Assembly: GCF_014851395.1 (NCBI RefSeq)
Contig: NW_024040374.1
Span: forward strand, 24,446,772-24,510,771
Source: Micropterus salmoides
Taxonomy: Eukaryota; Chordata; Actinopteri; Centrarchiformes; Centrarchidae
Direction of reading: 5' to 3'
DNA length: 64,000 nucleotides
The notes beneath the pieces were generated by a model, which worked only from the letters and a program-made list of their open reading frames with translations, searched no databases and was not told the origin of the DNA. Below, in pieces: positions 47,320-59,245 of the stretch (position 1 is the first letter of the stretch; the number at the start of each line of letters is the position of its first letter). The position numbers and the translations under genes are program-made.

Positions 47320-49225
47320 GGGACTGACTAGATCAGCCATTACATAGAAGAGTAGCCTTTTAGTGCATTTTACATATGAGATTATGCTTTTTTTAAGGTG
47401 GAGTGATTCAGCAGGGTGCGTCAGAGATGTAGCATTGGTCAGGTTGTCCTTCCCCATCTGCTCTGTAAAATGCGTTTTTTTCTGCATGCTGTGTAAATGG
47501 ATTTAAGCTTTACTCGCCCTCCCACTCAGCAGCGCTCCCAACCACACACCTCCCTCCCTGCATGATGCTCCAATATTTCTCTCTCTGCTGGGCCTCCACC
47601 AGTCTATGTATACACATACATAGACTGTGTGTGTGTGTGTGTGTGTGTGTGCACAGCATGTGCTTGGTGTGTGTGTGGTTGTGTGTGGTTAGTGTTGCTT
47701 CACATGCCGTCCTGCACGACTAGCTCACATTTATATCCTGATTGTTGGTGATTTATTTAGCCCTCAGCCTGGGTGTGTAAGTGTCCACATGTGTGTCAAA
47801 TTACTCACGTGCTCAAGCATGTTTGTGTGTGTGCATGTGCGTTGGTCATTTAGGGTGACCATAGATTTGCCAAGCTGCCCATATGCACCTTTTTAGTGTG
47901 TGTGTGTGTGTGTGTGAGAGAGAACAGGCATGTCTGCAGGCCTGTTACATGGGTTGTTGAGGTACTTTTTTTTTTACATATTTGTTACACACTCAGTGTG
48001 CGTGAGACCTTACTGTATGTCGTAATTTGTTGGGTGAGGTATTTGCTGGATTCAAACGTGTGTTCATTAATGTTGTTTACTGGAACGCTGTTGCACCAGG
48101 AGTATTGATCCAAACCAGGCTCTCTGTGTGCGTGTTTATAGCAGTGAGACTATTGATCTCTACCACTCCCTATAGTGTTTATTCCTACAGCAAGTCTGTC
48201 AAAAGCCAAGTGTAAGTAATCCCTCGTGCCCATTTCTGTTTTTTTCCCCCTCTTAAACTATTTGTCTCAGTCAGATTCACACATTCTTTTAAAGGATTGT
48301 ATTCACGTTTTCTTTAGTTTTGCGCTCTGGCTTTTATTTAAAATACTGTCAACATTGTTTGTCCTCTTTCATTTTGTTCATTCATTTCCTTTGATTTGTT
48401 TGTCGCAGCACAAAACCGAAAGTATGAGAGTGCATATATTTGGTTGGGTAGCTGTCTGTGTTTGTGTACTGTGAAACCAGCCAACAATTCTGACTTTGCA
48501 GAACATGAACATATTGTACCATCAAATTACGCTTGCTGCACTGTGACTAAATTCCACAGATAGATGTCTTTTTTTTCTCCTTTTACCATCGAGTGGAATC
48601 CTATTCACTGTGTGTAGTGGTTTGTGTTTGAAGCTACGGGGCTCGCTCAGTCTATCTCTCTAATTGCTTTTGACTTCGAGCTTTTCAAACACATTACCAT
48701 TACAATGCAGACTCTGAATCCAAACTGTATTACATTAATTGTTTGTAGAGTTGCTGTGTGACAGATGAAAGTGCAAAAAACACGCACACACTTACACACA
48801 ATCTTTAATGCTGCCTAATAGACACTCACAGCCCAGCTAGTGCTTTGACAACACTTTCATTTGTTTGAATGTTTAATGGTTTGTATCTTCCTTACATGAT
48901 ACTGAAGCTGTGTTTAAAACACTGCAGTGTGAGACACATGATGTCAATCTGTGTTCTCTCAGTTGGCAGAGTTGAAAAGATGTCTACTTTCATGCAGCCA
49001 GCCATATATGGCTGTCACCCTTCACGTGAGTGTTACACTGTGTTACGTTCAGAAGCAACTCCAAAGCTTCCATGCCCACATGTTGTATCTTCTGTATTTA
49101 ACACTTAGGCCATCAACAGCTAACTTTGCCCTGCAGTGTGTCCAGATGCCCTGGAGTAACATACAGATGCCCAAGAAGAATCAAGCCTCCATTAAACTCC
49201 TGATAAGATAGCAAAGAAAAACAAA
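47320..49225. other. no gene seen
   Basis: Includes a 12-bp-arm hairpin at 47600-47627 (CAGTCTATGTAT / ATACATAGACTG) next to a GT tract (47627-47651), and GT at 47897-47916. No supported gene. Confidence 0.55.
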
Positions 49226-49261
49226 GCACTGCTGGTTTTACTGTATGGTAAATACTGACTT

Positions 49262-49348
49262 TCAATTTGTAATCCCTCACACTACCGGAAAAAGTAATCA
49301 TGTTTCTGTTATGCCTTACTAAGTAATACATTACTGCCCAGCACTGCC
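49262..49348 (-). repeat. hAT-type repeat end ('GGCAGTGCTGGGCAGTAA' family)
   Basis: The minus strand reads GGCAGTGCTGGGCAGTAATG from 49348 and continues ATTACTTAGTAAGGCATAAC, then TGATTACTTTTTCCGGTAGT. This resembles the start of a very common fish hAT-type non-autonomous element (GGCAGTGCTGGGTAGTAACG). The other end is not seen. Confidence 0.5.
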
Positions 49349-50073
49349 AGAAATTGATAAAGATGGGATAAACAGTGAATTATGATATAAAAATGGTCAA
49401 ATTGCTTATATTTCATCAGGACCTTGTTAAGTGGTTGACTCAAATGTTGCACTTTGCATTGAATGTTTCTTTAAAGAGGAATTTGAACTCACTGTTGATT
49501 TGTCACAGACTGATGGGTATGTGGCACGTGTGGTTGTTAAAATGGTAAACTGCTGTAAAAACAAATCTTAAATCTCTCACATTATCCATCTTTGGTATCA
49601 TGTTAGTGAAAGGGGCCAACTCATTCTACCTGTTAATACACACAGTGTATGTAATGTATACAGTGCAGTTTAAGACAAACTATAAAAGTGCATCAGTCCT
49701 AAACACTAGCTGACTGTATGGATGTGTCACTGAGGTCCAGGTAACCTGTCATTGAGAGTCCTGTTTGGTGACTATCTCAGTAGGCAGAGAATGAAACTAA
49801 ACCAGCAGGGGTGGAGATTTTTTATTTTCTGCTGGCCAACCATAGTAAAATGTACGCACTCGTGATGAATATTAGGATAGTCGAATGGATTCCACAGGAT
49901 TGGAGGGGAGAGGAGCAGTGGGAAGGGGCAACGGTTGAGAAGAGAGGTGAGATAGTAATAATAAGATTGGATAAGAGAAGGGAGGGGAGAGATGGAGGGC
50001 AGCGTTATAAGGGAGGAAAGAGGTTGTTCAGGGTTGGGCAGTGAAGCAGAGAAGCTGTTGCACACTGAGGCTG

Positions 50074-50108
<35 letters not shown>

Positions 50109-50885
50109 TGGGTATGGGTCTGTCTGAGATGATGAGTTTTCAACCCTAGACCTCAAGGAGCCGAGCGTCCTCTCGTCGCCTCAAAGTCACTTTCACTCCT
50201 CTTTCCCTCCTGTCTACCCGTCTCCCCATCAGCCCAGTGTCACTTGCTTTCCTCCACCCCTCTTTCACACACTCTCCCTCCCTCTCGTCAGGGGGTCCAG
50301 TCAGCTCTGGCATTAAGATTCACACTACAACTCCCACCCATCGAACAGAGGAGTATGACGAGGCGAGACATGACTCTTCTCTTTTCTCGGTCCTTCCTCG
50401 TCACCATGCCTCTGTATGTTTGTTTTATTACACTCTGTGGCGCTCTTCATGTGCTAAGAGTATGTTCATACATTGGTTTGTGTGTGTTCATGTGATCAAA
50501 CACACACATGTGATGTCTCTACTTTCCTCTTTTCTGTGCCGGCCTTGGGATTGCACCTCATTTCTAAATTTATCCTCAAACTGTGCCACCTCTCCTGTGA
50601 GCTGCTGCTGGGATCCTGTAGTGGGGGGGAGGGAAGGCAGAGGGGTGAAGAGGGCTGTAGAGATTGGTGAGAAGAGGGGGGAGAGGCGGAAGGGGGTGTG
50701 TGTGTGTGTGTGTTGGGGGGGTGATAATCAGGGAGGAGGGAGGAGATGAGCGGTGAATGAGGGAGGGAGTGTGTGGTGTATGTATGTGGGACACAGCAGC
50801 TCACATCCTTTTCTCTGCTTTCTTCCACTTTTTCTTATCTATTCTGCCATCACCCCATCTCTATCCCCAGGCTGCTGGGTTTATT

Positions 50886-50887
<2 letters not shown>

Positions 50888-50920
<33 letters not shown>
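50888..50920. repeat. 33-base poly-G run
   Basis: Thirty-three consecutive G, flanked by ATTTT and AGATT. Longest homopolymer in the window. It could fold as a G-quadruplex in vitro; the true length is uncertain because such runs are often mis-assembled. Confidence 0.9.
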
Positions 50921-50921
<1 letters not shown>

Positions 50922-52287
50922 GATTAGCATTGTGAATGTGTGCATATATCTTGTGTGTAAGTAGCATTTGCTCTCAACCTACCACTTACATGGACCCTGT
51001 TTTGCATATTTGCATGGAAATATACATGTTGTACTGAACACAAGTGTTTTTTTTGCTGTGTTTACAGCTGTGTCTTGGTATGTGTGTGTGTGTGTGTATG
51101 TTGGAGGTCCCTGTAACTATACAGGGATACACTTAGGATTACACCTGGACAGGTGTGTGTGTGTGTGTGTGTGTTTGGAGGCTGATAAAGATACAGCCCT
51201 ATGTATCCACTTGTGGATACCTGTGAATGGAAAATCAATATCCTCAGCAGGATTAATTACTGGGCACACAGCATGTGCAAGTACTAGTGTCGACATACCA
51301 CTGGTGTGGTATGTGTGGCATGACATTTGCTCACCTAATAGGATAATTTACAGTGCTGCAGGGTGATAATCTGCCTGGTAACATTTCACATCTTCATTGA
51401 TGTTAAACAAAACCTGATATGTTGAGGGAATATGTGGCTCTGTATTTGTCAAGATGTGTGTTTGCATGTGTGTGCATTTTGTACAATAGCTGCCATGTGT
51501 GGTTAATCTCTCTCGGACAATAGCCTCCCTTAGGTGCCAGCTCTCAGGCCCAGTGCTTGGAGCGAAGCCGGGGGACCGGGGTTGGAAGTCACCCAGCCAG
51601 GACTCAAGGGACTAGGCTTGGACCGCCTGCAACTCCCTGTGTGGGGTTGATTGAGGGTGCTGCAAGGACACTACTGCTCTGCATGGAGGATACCAAGAGA
51701 GGAGACAGGAGGTTAGAAGAGGGGAGTGGAGAACAGAGAGAGATATGTATGTATGGGTATTTTTAATCAATAAGCGTCAGCAACGCTTCTGACTCAAGTT
51801 CCCGAAAACCTTAAAACAAAAGAAAGAAAACATCAAGAGAAGAAATTCAGAGTTTCCATGTTCATGGATGACTGAGGTTGTAATTAGAGCCCCAGAGGTT
51901 ATGATGATGATGGTGCACACTTTGGTTAGGGTAGACGTCTCATTGACTTTGCAATTTTGCCATCATGTTAGATGACGTTTGCTACTTAATTAGTAAGTAC
52001 CTTAATAGCACAATAGTGGGTAATAGTTTGAATTTAGAATTTACTCACATGAAGAAAATAACAGTTTGAATAAGTTAGGTTGTCACTAATTTGTAGTTGT
52101 AGTTGGCCTATCTGATTTAGGAGGACATGGGCGTCTGCTATGACTATAGACAGTACATGTACTATTGGTTATAGTAATTTACTACAAGGTATACTGTTTA
52201 TTATACTCACCATGGCCGTGCAAAGGTGTGAAATTTTAAATGGCAACAAAACCTAATTTGTAAATGTATTCACCCAGTTTCAAATGG

Positions 52288-52440
52288 GCTTAATTGCCCC
52301 AATTAAGCAACCCTCTTGACACCAAGTGTAAAGATACAGATGGTACAGTTTCAGAGGGGTTTCTTTTCTCTAATTTCCCCACTGACACAGTAATCTTAGA
52401 AAGAAAGAACACATTCAAAGTTCACCATCTGTATCTTTAC
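52288..52440. other. two nested inverted repeats in low-repeat DNA
   Basis: GCTTAATTGCCCCAATTAAGC (52288-52308) has 8-bp arms around GCCCC. Immediately after it, GTAAAGATACAGATGGT (52328-52344) is matched perfectly by ACCATCTGTATCTTTAC (52424-52440): 17-bp arms separated by 79 bases. No transposon end motif is present at the arms. The surrounding 700 bp lacks microsatellites and contains TAATTG/TTAATTAA-type homeodomain cores, so it may be conserved non-coding DNA. Confidence 0.6.
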
Positions 52441-53121
52441 GCACAGCAGTGAGAGGTTGATAATTTATATTTTCTTTGAAACCTCAGAGACTGTACTAAA
52501 CCCCATCTAAAATGATTCGCGTTCCCTGCATGTTGCATGAATATCATGGAAGTGAATCTATGCCAACTCTCAAATTCCAATACGCATCTCTTTTCAAGCA
52601 AGAAAGACAGATTTAGAATTATTTTATCATGAAAATAGTGTCGTCATCCTCTTACAGCGCTTGGGAATGTGATCGCTCAGTGCGGCATGAGCTATACTCA
52701 CGGTTTGTTGTCAAGCACTTGGATATATGAATACAGCATGCTTAGGCTTCAGCTTATGTCATGCTGAAGCTTGTTCTGTAGCAGGGTAACTAACTGTAGC
52801 GTCCGTGTTTACCTGCAGTATTGGCTTTTTTTATAGCATCAGCCAGTGCATCAACTCCGGGGCATTAGTTTAATTAAATGGATAAGATGAGAGACACGCT
52901 CATTTTATCCAGGTGGTCTGATGGAATGTCCTGAGCTGATTAACACGCTTGGCAGTGGTTTTGGTCAAGGCAAAAATAATTGATTAGTATAAATATGGAC
53001 AGACCTCACTCTGACACACATGGAGTCACCAGCTGATACAGTATTTATATAAATACAGGGACAACGTTGTACGTATCCGTATCCTTTTTAAATAAAGATG
53101 CAGACCAGATTTCGTCAGGTT

Positions 53122-53470
53122 AAATTTACTGGCATGGTGTGGCAAAAGCAAGCAGGACAGGAAACAGTGTAGGTAGGGTTGTAAACATACACTGCAGGAG
53201 CTAGCTGACTAATGATAGCATTTTACAAAGATGTAAATTATGCAACTTTTTATCAAACACGTTACTGTCATTAACCCGCTGTATGTCACTGTCCTTGCAC
53301 GTAGTTCTACTCTTCTCTGCTGCTTGAATTTTTTGCCTTGAAGTTATATAAATGAGACAGGAATATGAACAATAAATATTTCCTGAGTGCAAGTTCAGTC
53401 CCAACCCCCCTCAAACTGGTTTGATATTGGAGAGCCTCGCAACTGTGCATGTCAAAGTTTAATCAGATTA
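53122..53470 (+). repeat. unrecognised dispersed repeat, copy 1
   Basis: Aligns by eye to 58925-59245: GGGTTGTAAACATACACTGC / AGGTTGCAAACATAAACTGC, GGAGCTAGC, GATAGCATTTTAC / AACAGCATTCTA, AAACACGTTACT / AAACATGTTATT, TCAGTCCCAACCCC / TCAGTCCCACCTCC and GGAGAGCCTCGCAA / GGAGAGCTTCACA. About 340 bp at an estimated 65-75 percent identity. No coding frame and no clear terminal repeats. I do not recognise the family. Confidence 0.65.
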
Positions 53471-55984
53471 AACTTAAGTGCTGGAGCTAAAAAGGCTGCT
53501 GAAATTGAATATGTCCATAGATTTGAGTGACATTACCCAATTCCCAGCTTAGAGGTCTAATCAACCCGAGTAACTGAAAACACCTGGGCCTCTAATGTAG
53601 CGCCATGGAATTCTTTCAGTTTGTTTCAGTTTATTTTCATCATTCACTGTGTATTTTATAATAAAAGGTCAGTAGTAAAATTTCCACAATGTACCATCTG
53701 TAGCATCTGCTCTATAAACAAACACCAGACTTCACAGCTATGCCAGATAAGCCACTGAATTACCCATAATTCATTTTTACTTGATGTCAGTTGATGTAGT
53801 CTGATTAACAAATGCTATGAACACTGAGGACACATCGCCCCCTAAAGCACCTTTAAGGGGGACAAATTAAAAATGTCAGACGCTCCCAATTAAAATTGGA
53901 AATGTATTTATAAACAATGTTTATTCTGCTAAACAGCACACAGTGCTTTGTAGACCACAGACAAAAGTCCCCAGACAGATAGATGAAAATAAACAACATA
54001 GTGTACCTTTTTATTGTTAAAAAAAAACATCTACAAAACAGGGAATTGCATTATTGTGGATTTTAGTTAGTGGCTGCTGTGAGTGGAGTGTTGTGGCCTT
54101 GTAGATGATCTAAATTTGCATCGCTGCAAAGACATGACTTCAGTTAAATTTGATCAAGACAAACATTTCCCTTCACCTCGACTGACTGATTGGTGATGAA
54201 ACGGGAGAGTTTCTGGGTCGTCCTGGTCCTTTGATAACACCAACCAAACAGCATGAATGAAGCATCTGAGACTCACTCTAATTATTTTGACTGAGACCAG
54301 ATCTCACCAGCAGCCTGTGTGCAGAGTTAATGTGTGTGTGTGCGTTGGTGTGACCTGTATGTTTATAAAATGTAAGTATGTTTAGACATACTTAGTGCAT
54401 CTATTCACCTGTTTTGTATTTGGCAAATATACACACACATTCTCCTTTTTCCAGACACACAGACACGCACTGCAGAGAGAGGATCCATGTGAGAAATGTG
54501 TTTTCAATAAGACCAGGAGCTTAGTGTATTCTGTGTTAAGAAGAGAGCAAAAAGGAAATATCTAGAAAGAGATTGGACAGCTACAGCAGTATTGCAGATA
54601 GTACATGGTAAATGAGCATAGACTATGGTAGTCAACAGGGAGACAACTCTCTCTCTCTCTCTCTCTTGCTTCCATGCTTTTTTCCCCAGCTCTCATTTAT
54701 TCCATCTTTCAATATGCATTTTACCATTGCTCTTTCCCTGATGCTCACGGCTGTTACAACATATCCATCTTGTCATTTTTTCCTCTTTAGAGGTGCACGA
54801 GATGGAGAGTGAGCTAGACAGAGAGAAGGAGATACAGTATCCCTGTGTATTTAGCTGTGTGAGCATGTGTGAGTGGATCTGTGTGTGTTTGTGACTGCTA
54901 CAGTTATGCATGCCTGCCCTCGGGCCCGGCATAAATCATCATTAGAGATGGCAGGTCTGTGCGTATGTGCATGCGTGTTATGTGTGTACTCGAGAGTATG
55001 TGTATACTCAGGCAGACGACTGTAGCTTTCAATGCTCAACAGGCTGCCTTATTGTTACAGCTCCAACCGTTTCCAAGGTTTCCGAGACATGGGAGTTCTG
55101 TAAAACACACACACACACACACTCACACACACACTCACACACTCACACTCACACTCACACACTCACACACACACACACACACACACACACAGTGCTCTCT
55201 CTGAGAATGGGTGACCTTGTACAGTGATGAGAGACCAGTTGATAAACTCTGCTGTGAGAGTGTTTACTCCGCCTCCATAAAATGGCTCACACAAGGCTAG
55301 CAGGCAAGTCGCTGTGCAGAGGTGGCCCAGTGGTTTACACACAAAAATATGGCCTCTGCAGAGCAGCCATTTTACCATCTGACAGCACAACAGACAGGAG
55401 CTGCATCAATTCACACTGACTCTGTGCCTTCAAGCTTGCATAGAAAAACATGGGTCAGGCCATAACTATATTTTCCACTGTATTCATGGCAGATATTATT
55501 TATTTGAAGTTGTCTTTGATAGCACTTTGTTTCATTTCTACTTTGAGACTTTGTTTCACTTTTTGGGCCATGAAAACTCAGCACTGTTGGAATCCACTGT
55601 AACTGTTGTAAACTTCCACGTAGAAGCTTCAACAAGCTAATAAAAACTTTATCATTTGATTACTCATCAAGCCTACAAAATGTCAATATCACGGTTAATC
55701 AGGAGCTGAAAATACCATCTTCTGATAGTTTGTTCTGTACAAAGTGTATCGGATGCCTGCAGCTGTTTCTCATGTTGCTTTCTGTGGAAATTTTGTTATA
55801 ATGTTGCTACAGTGCAGTTGCTAAAGTTGAATGGAAGCCCATTCTGCTCCACATCAGGGTGTGTGTGTGTGTTTTTGTTTTGTGTGTGTGTGTGTGTACA
55901 CGTTGCTGCGGCATGTAAATTGACTTGATAGACATGCCGTGAAGGTAACGACATAGCTATGTGTGAAAAAGACACGGTCAAACT
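53471..55984. other. non-coding stretch, no gene seen
   Basis: Contains (CT)n at 54647-54666 and a compound CA/CTCACA tract at 55104-55191, plus short GT runs near 55859-55897. No supported gene. Confidence 0.55.
55104..55191. repeat. compound (CA)n / (CTCACA)n microsatellite
   Basis: CA repeats interrupted by regularly spaced CT, giving CACACT and CTCACA units for about 88 bp. Confidence 0.95.
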
Positions 55985-56182
55985 ACAGAAATTATTTTGC
56001 TCTGCGCCCAGCAGGTAGTTTGCTCGGACCGTAAACCTGCTGTTAGCGGCTCGCTGTGCAGTGAGGTGAGATACACAGACACGCTTACTTTGCTATGTGG
56101 CACCAAATGACTTCATTGATCAAAAATGCGATAATACCGCAACAAATTACTGCGGGGGAAATTACTTCACAGCGACAGCCCT
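55985..56182 (-). mobile_element. hAT-type transposon end (fragment)
   Basis: From 56182 the minus strand reads TAGGGCTGTCGCTGTGAAGT, then AATTTCCCCCGCAGTAATTT and GCGGTATTATCGCATTTTTG. This matches the end of a fish hAT-type element (CAGCCCTA terminus on the plus strand). The opposite end is not found; the left boundary is approximate. No transposase frame. Confidence 0.55.
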
Positions 56183-57151
56183 AGCATGAACAACTGACTG
56201 TTTGGCACGTTTACTTCATGAATGAATGAAATTAATATATTCAAATCAAATTGACAAAATAAGTATTCAAACATGACATGGATTGGTGTTGATGAATGTC
56301 TTCACTTGGAGTTGCCTTTTCAGTGCAGTGCCTGATTTTGAATGGAGTATACATTTTTACTCCTGTTTAATGCCCTGTTTCATTTTTAATGTATGGCTGA
56401 GTTCCTTTAGAAGTAGACACATTTGGGCACTTCTAGGTAAAGGATCAAATCCAGAAAAAAAAAGCTCAATGAGATCCACAGAAGCATCCTGAAAACGGAA
56501 CACACATGATGGTGAAGTGAACCAGAGGCATCACTTCTTGTCGTTGGGGTGTCAGGTAAAAAAGAAAATAGATTGGTTCTACTCTCCTAAACACCCTACT
56601 CTCCATTTTTTTCTGTGAATTGATCTTAAGAAGAGGCCAAAAATTGTTCACTCACCCACACACTCACACAGTGATAGATGAGCTTGGTGATGCAGTGGAG
56701 GAGGACATATGTTTAAGAGTTGGCTGGGGATTATTAATGATAATTTCCAGCTGCCCTCTAGTTACTGCAATCAGATGCATTCATCAGGAAGCTCGGGGAG
56801 GGGGCAGTCTCTGTCTCTCTCCTCTCCAACCCTTTTTTCTTTTCATCTGATACTGGATCTCTCTGTCTGATTTGTATGTCAGTCAGTGTCAGATGCTCCC
56901 TGCTACGCCTCTCAGCTTTCTGGCTCAGTATTAATATGCGTTTTGTTATCTGTTTGGATATTTCTCAGCATTCAAAACACTTTGACAATCCCTCTGCTTC
57001 TGGCTTCATTCACCTGGCAGGCCTCCAGTACTTTGACTGTGGTGTGTGTATGTGTGTTCATGTGTGTGCTTCTGTGCCTTTGCCAGTCCCTGTGTTAGGG
57101 GAGTTATCACAACTGACAGTTTATTTTTCCTTCCTTTCATTTGCATCGCAT

Positions 57152-57159
<8 letters not shown>

Positions 57160-57196
<37 letters not shown>
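57160..57196. repeat. (GT)n microsatellite
   Basis: 37 bp of GT. Confidence 0.95.
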
Positions 57197-57198
<2 letters not shown>

Positions 57199-57405
57199 TG
57201 TGTTAAAGGAGGCGGTAAAGACTCCTCCAGCAGTTCAATCCACAGATCCACTATCCTCTGCCTACCTCCTGACCAGCTGGGGTGTGTTTCTGTGTGTGTG
57301 TATTGGACGCCAGGCAAAGAAAAATCAATGGTATTAATTTGCGGAGGCAGTGGTGTGAGCTGAGGCAATCTGCTGCACACTGGGAGCCACGCTTTGCTCT
57401 GATTT

Positions 57406-57407
<2 letters not shown>

Positions 57408-57445
<38 letters not shown>
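57408..57445. repeat. (CA)n microsatellite
   Basis: 38 bp of CA. Confidence 0.95.
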
Positions 57446-57447
<2 letters not shown>

Positions 57448-57858
57448 CCTCTCCTATTCCATCTCCCCAAATTGCACCTTCCCTCCTCTTTTCTCCTCTT
57501 TGGTTTGCATTCAGAGACAATATCAGTTTACAGTTTATGAGGCACACTGGAATGTCACGCTTCACTCGCTCCCTGCCGGCACACACACACTCCCTCCCTA
57601 GCTCGCTTGCTTGCTCTCTTTATCGTGGTCCAGGTAATTAAAAGGCAGGCTGCTCCATGGTGGCAGGAGGGAGGAGAGGACTGCAGGGAAGGGCAGAGTG
57701 GAGTCACCACCACACACAACCTCCGCCACCGCGCGCATACACACACACACACACACACACCCACTATACACTAGGGGAATGATGAGATGTCGAGCCAAGA
57801 GATCTCGCAATATTAAAACGTGACAACATTTCTCGTTGAGGGGTCTCACGATGTCAGC

Positions 57859-57975
57859 ATGACTGAGTGTGAGGGTGAAATTAGCATAGAAGATGCCCCC
57901 ACCTTTAAAACGATTGTGTGGCAGCGTTTTGGGTACCTATTGGAAGCAATAAACGGTGACAGAGTGACAGACAAG
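57859..57975 (+). pseudogene. hAT transposase N-terminus (start of BED zinc finger)
   Basis: The ATG at 57859 opens a frame of about 40 codons beginning MTECEGEISIEDAPTFKTIV and continuing WQRFGYLLEAINGDRVTDKT. The W..FG spacing and the RVTDK ending are the first half of a BED-type zinc finger, as in fish hAT transposases, where the next residues would be the CxxC pair. The frame is cut exactly there by a Penelope-like tail, and the rest of the transposase is absent. It is too short for the frame track and no function is left. Confidence 0.75.
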
Positions 57976-58049
57976 ACATGTCTGTGAAGATTCTCAGTCA
58001 TCCAGGTCATAGTTATCCAAAGAACGTTAAAATCAAGGGCAACTGGACA
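57976..58049 (-). mobile_element. solo Penelope-like tail, reverse orientation
   Basis: The minus strand ends with TTGGATAACTATGACCTGGA then TGACTGAGAATCTTCACAGAC, the 3' tail of the Penelope-like family at 27463-28861. It also includes the upstream GTCCAGTTGCCCTTGA segment. About 74 bp. It interrupts the hAT BED-finger frame. The shared GACAT at both borders (57975-57979 and 58046-58050 region) may be a very short target duplication. Confidence 0.88.
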
Positions 58050-58114
58050 TTGTTTTGCATATTGTGACTATTGTTCTTGTGAGCTAAATATATCGTCACA
58101 CCGCTACTATACAC

Positions 58115-58924
58115 CTTATACTATACAACATGAACCACACAATTAGATGAAAGAAGGTAATGTGCATTTGCAGCAATGGTAGTGACAGATTAGTCTGCAC
58201 TTGCACTGTTCTGCAATTAGCAAGACCCTCATTTTCTTTCAAAATTACAGTTAATAAATTATGGCCCATAACAGTTTTATTCTAGGGTTCTTTATGTCAA
58301 TTAATAAACTTGAGTAGATGCACCAGCATACCATGCCTAACGCGAGAATGACTCCAACTTGACTCGAATCACTTCCTGTGACAAGTGACACACACTCTAG
58401 CATTATACACACACCGTAGGAAAAGTACAGCTGCAGGACACACATGTGTTTGTAGATCCATACCTCATAATTCTTTTTCTTTTTTTACGCATGTTTAATA
58501 TACAACCACTTTTAATGGGAGTACGAGTAAACTAATTTGTTGTTGTGTCTTAAGGGAATTAATTAACACTAAACCTTGCAGCAGTACCAGCTCTTTATAG
58601 GCTGGGACATATACTGAGGTTGGTGATGCCAAAAGACAGGATGCAGGCCGGCTGAGTCAGATGATTCACCTGCAATGTTGCTTAACTCAAACTGGGTGGT
58701 GGGGGTTAGACCCAGTATCCTCTGGTGTTTCATCAGTTGTGCACTAACAACTCACAGCTTGATGTTTGTTTCGCTTAATTTAGGTCTATACAAAAGGAGT
58801 TTCTTGCCTACCCCACAGCAAGACAGCTTTCTTGCACTGGTGTTTTTCTTCCTCCTTCGACCCCAGTGGCTGCCTCTGAGAGGCTCCTATTACATATGGC
58901 CCACCTTCCTGATGCTGCAGCCTA
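58115..58924. other. no gene seen
   Basis: AT-rich; a 102-residue frame at 58675-58983 overlaps the next repeat and has no domain. Confidence 0.55.
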
Positions 58925-59245
58925 GCAAAGTTTATTTGCTTAGTGTGGCCAAAAGCAGGGGTGATAGGAAGTGGTGTGGATAAGGTTGCAAACATAAACT
59001 GCTGGAGCTAGCGGGGCTAAGAACAGCATTCTATAAAGTGCTTTCTCAAACATGTTATTCATTTTTGTCTCTGTCTAGTTGCACTCACTGCAGCCAAGCA
59101 GCTTCCCTCTACTGCTGTTTGTTTTATTTTACCGCAGTTATAAAACATTTTCAGATTGAGAGGTCAGTCCCACCTCCTCTTTCACACTAGCTCGACATCG
59201 GAGAGCTTCACATTTTTGCAATTAAATCTGAAAGCGAAAAAAGGC
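58925..59245 (+). repeat. unrecognised dispersed repeat, copy 2
   Basis: Counterpart of 53122-53470, in the same orientation and 5.8 kb away. Shared blocks are listed with copy 1. Differences are spread evenly, so the duplication is old. A tandem segmental duplication is less likely than two separate insertions because the flanks do not match. Confidence 0.65.

Larger units (their letters stand above)
49349..53121. other. non-coding stretch, no gene seen
   Basis: Contains GT at 50076-50105, a 33-base G run at 50888-50920 and GT at 51078-51097 and 51153-51173. A palindrome-rich low-repeat segment lies at 52200-52900. The 170-residue frame at 50237-50749 and its neighbours are built on pyrimidine-rich or GT-rich DNA and have no domain. 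No supported gene. Confidence 0.55.
56183..57763. other. non-coding stretch, no gene seen
   Basis: Contains (GT)n 57160-57196, (CA)n 57408-57445 and 57739-57760. The frames of up to 153 codons here run through the microsatellites and have no domain. No supported gene. Confidence 0.55.
57772..58106 (+). mobile_element. hAT transposon deletion derivative with 8-bp target duplication
   Basis: The element starts TAGGGGAATGATGAGATGTC and ends CGTCACACCGCTA (58106). The ends form a worn inverted repeat (TAGGGGAATGA against TAGCGGTGTGA). The 8-bp sequence CTATACAC is repeated perfectly on both sides (57764-57771 and 58107-58114), which is the hAT hallmark. Inside lie the start of the transposase gene and a later insertion of a Penelope-like tail. 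Only about 260 bp of the original hAT element remain. Confidence 0.87.

Noticed and set aside
47600..47627. 12-bp-arm hairpin CAGTCTATGTAT
   Set aside because: Built on TATG/CATA words next to a GT tract; could arise by simple-sequence slippage.
50237..50749. 170-codon open frame
   Set aside because: It lies on pyrimidine-, GT- and G-rich DNA, has overlapping frames on both strands and no recognisable domain or splice context.
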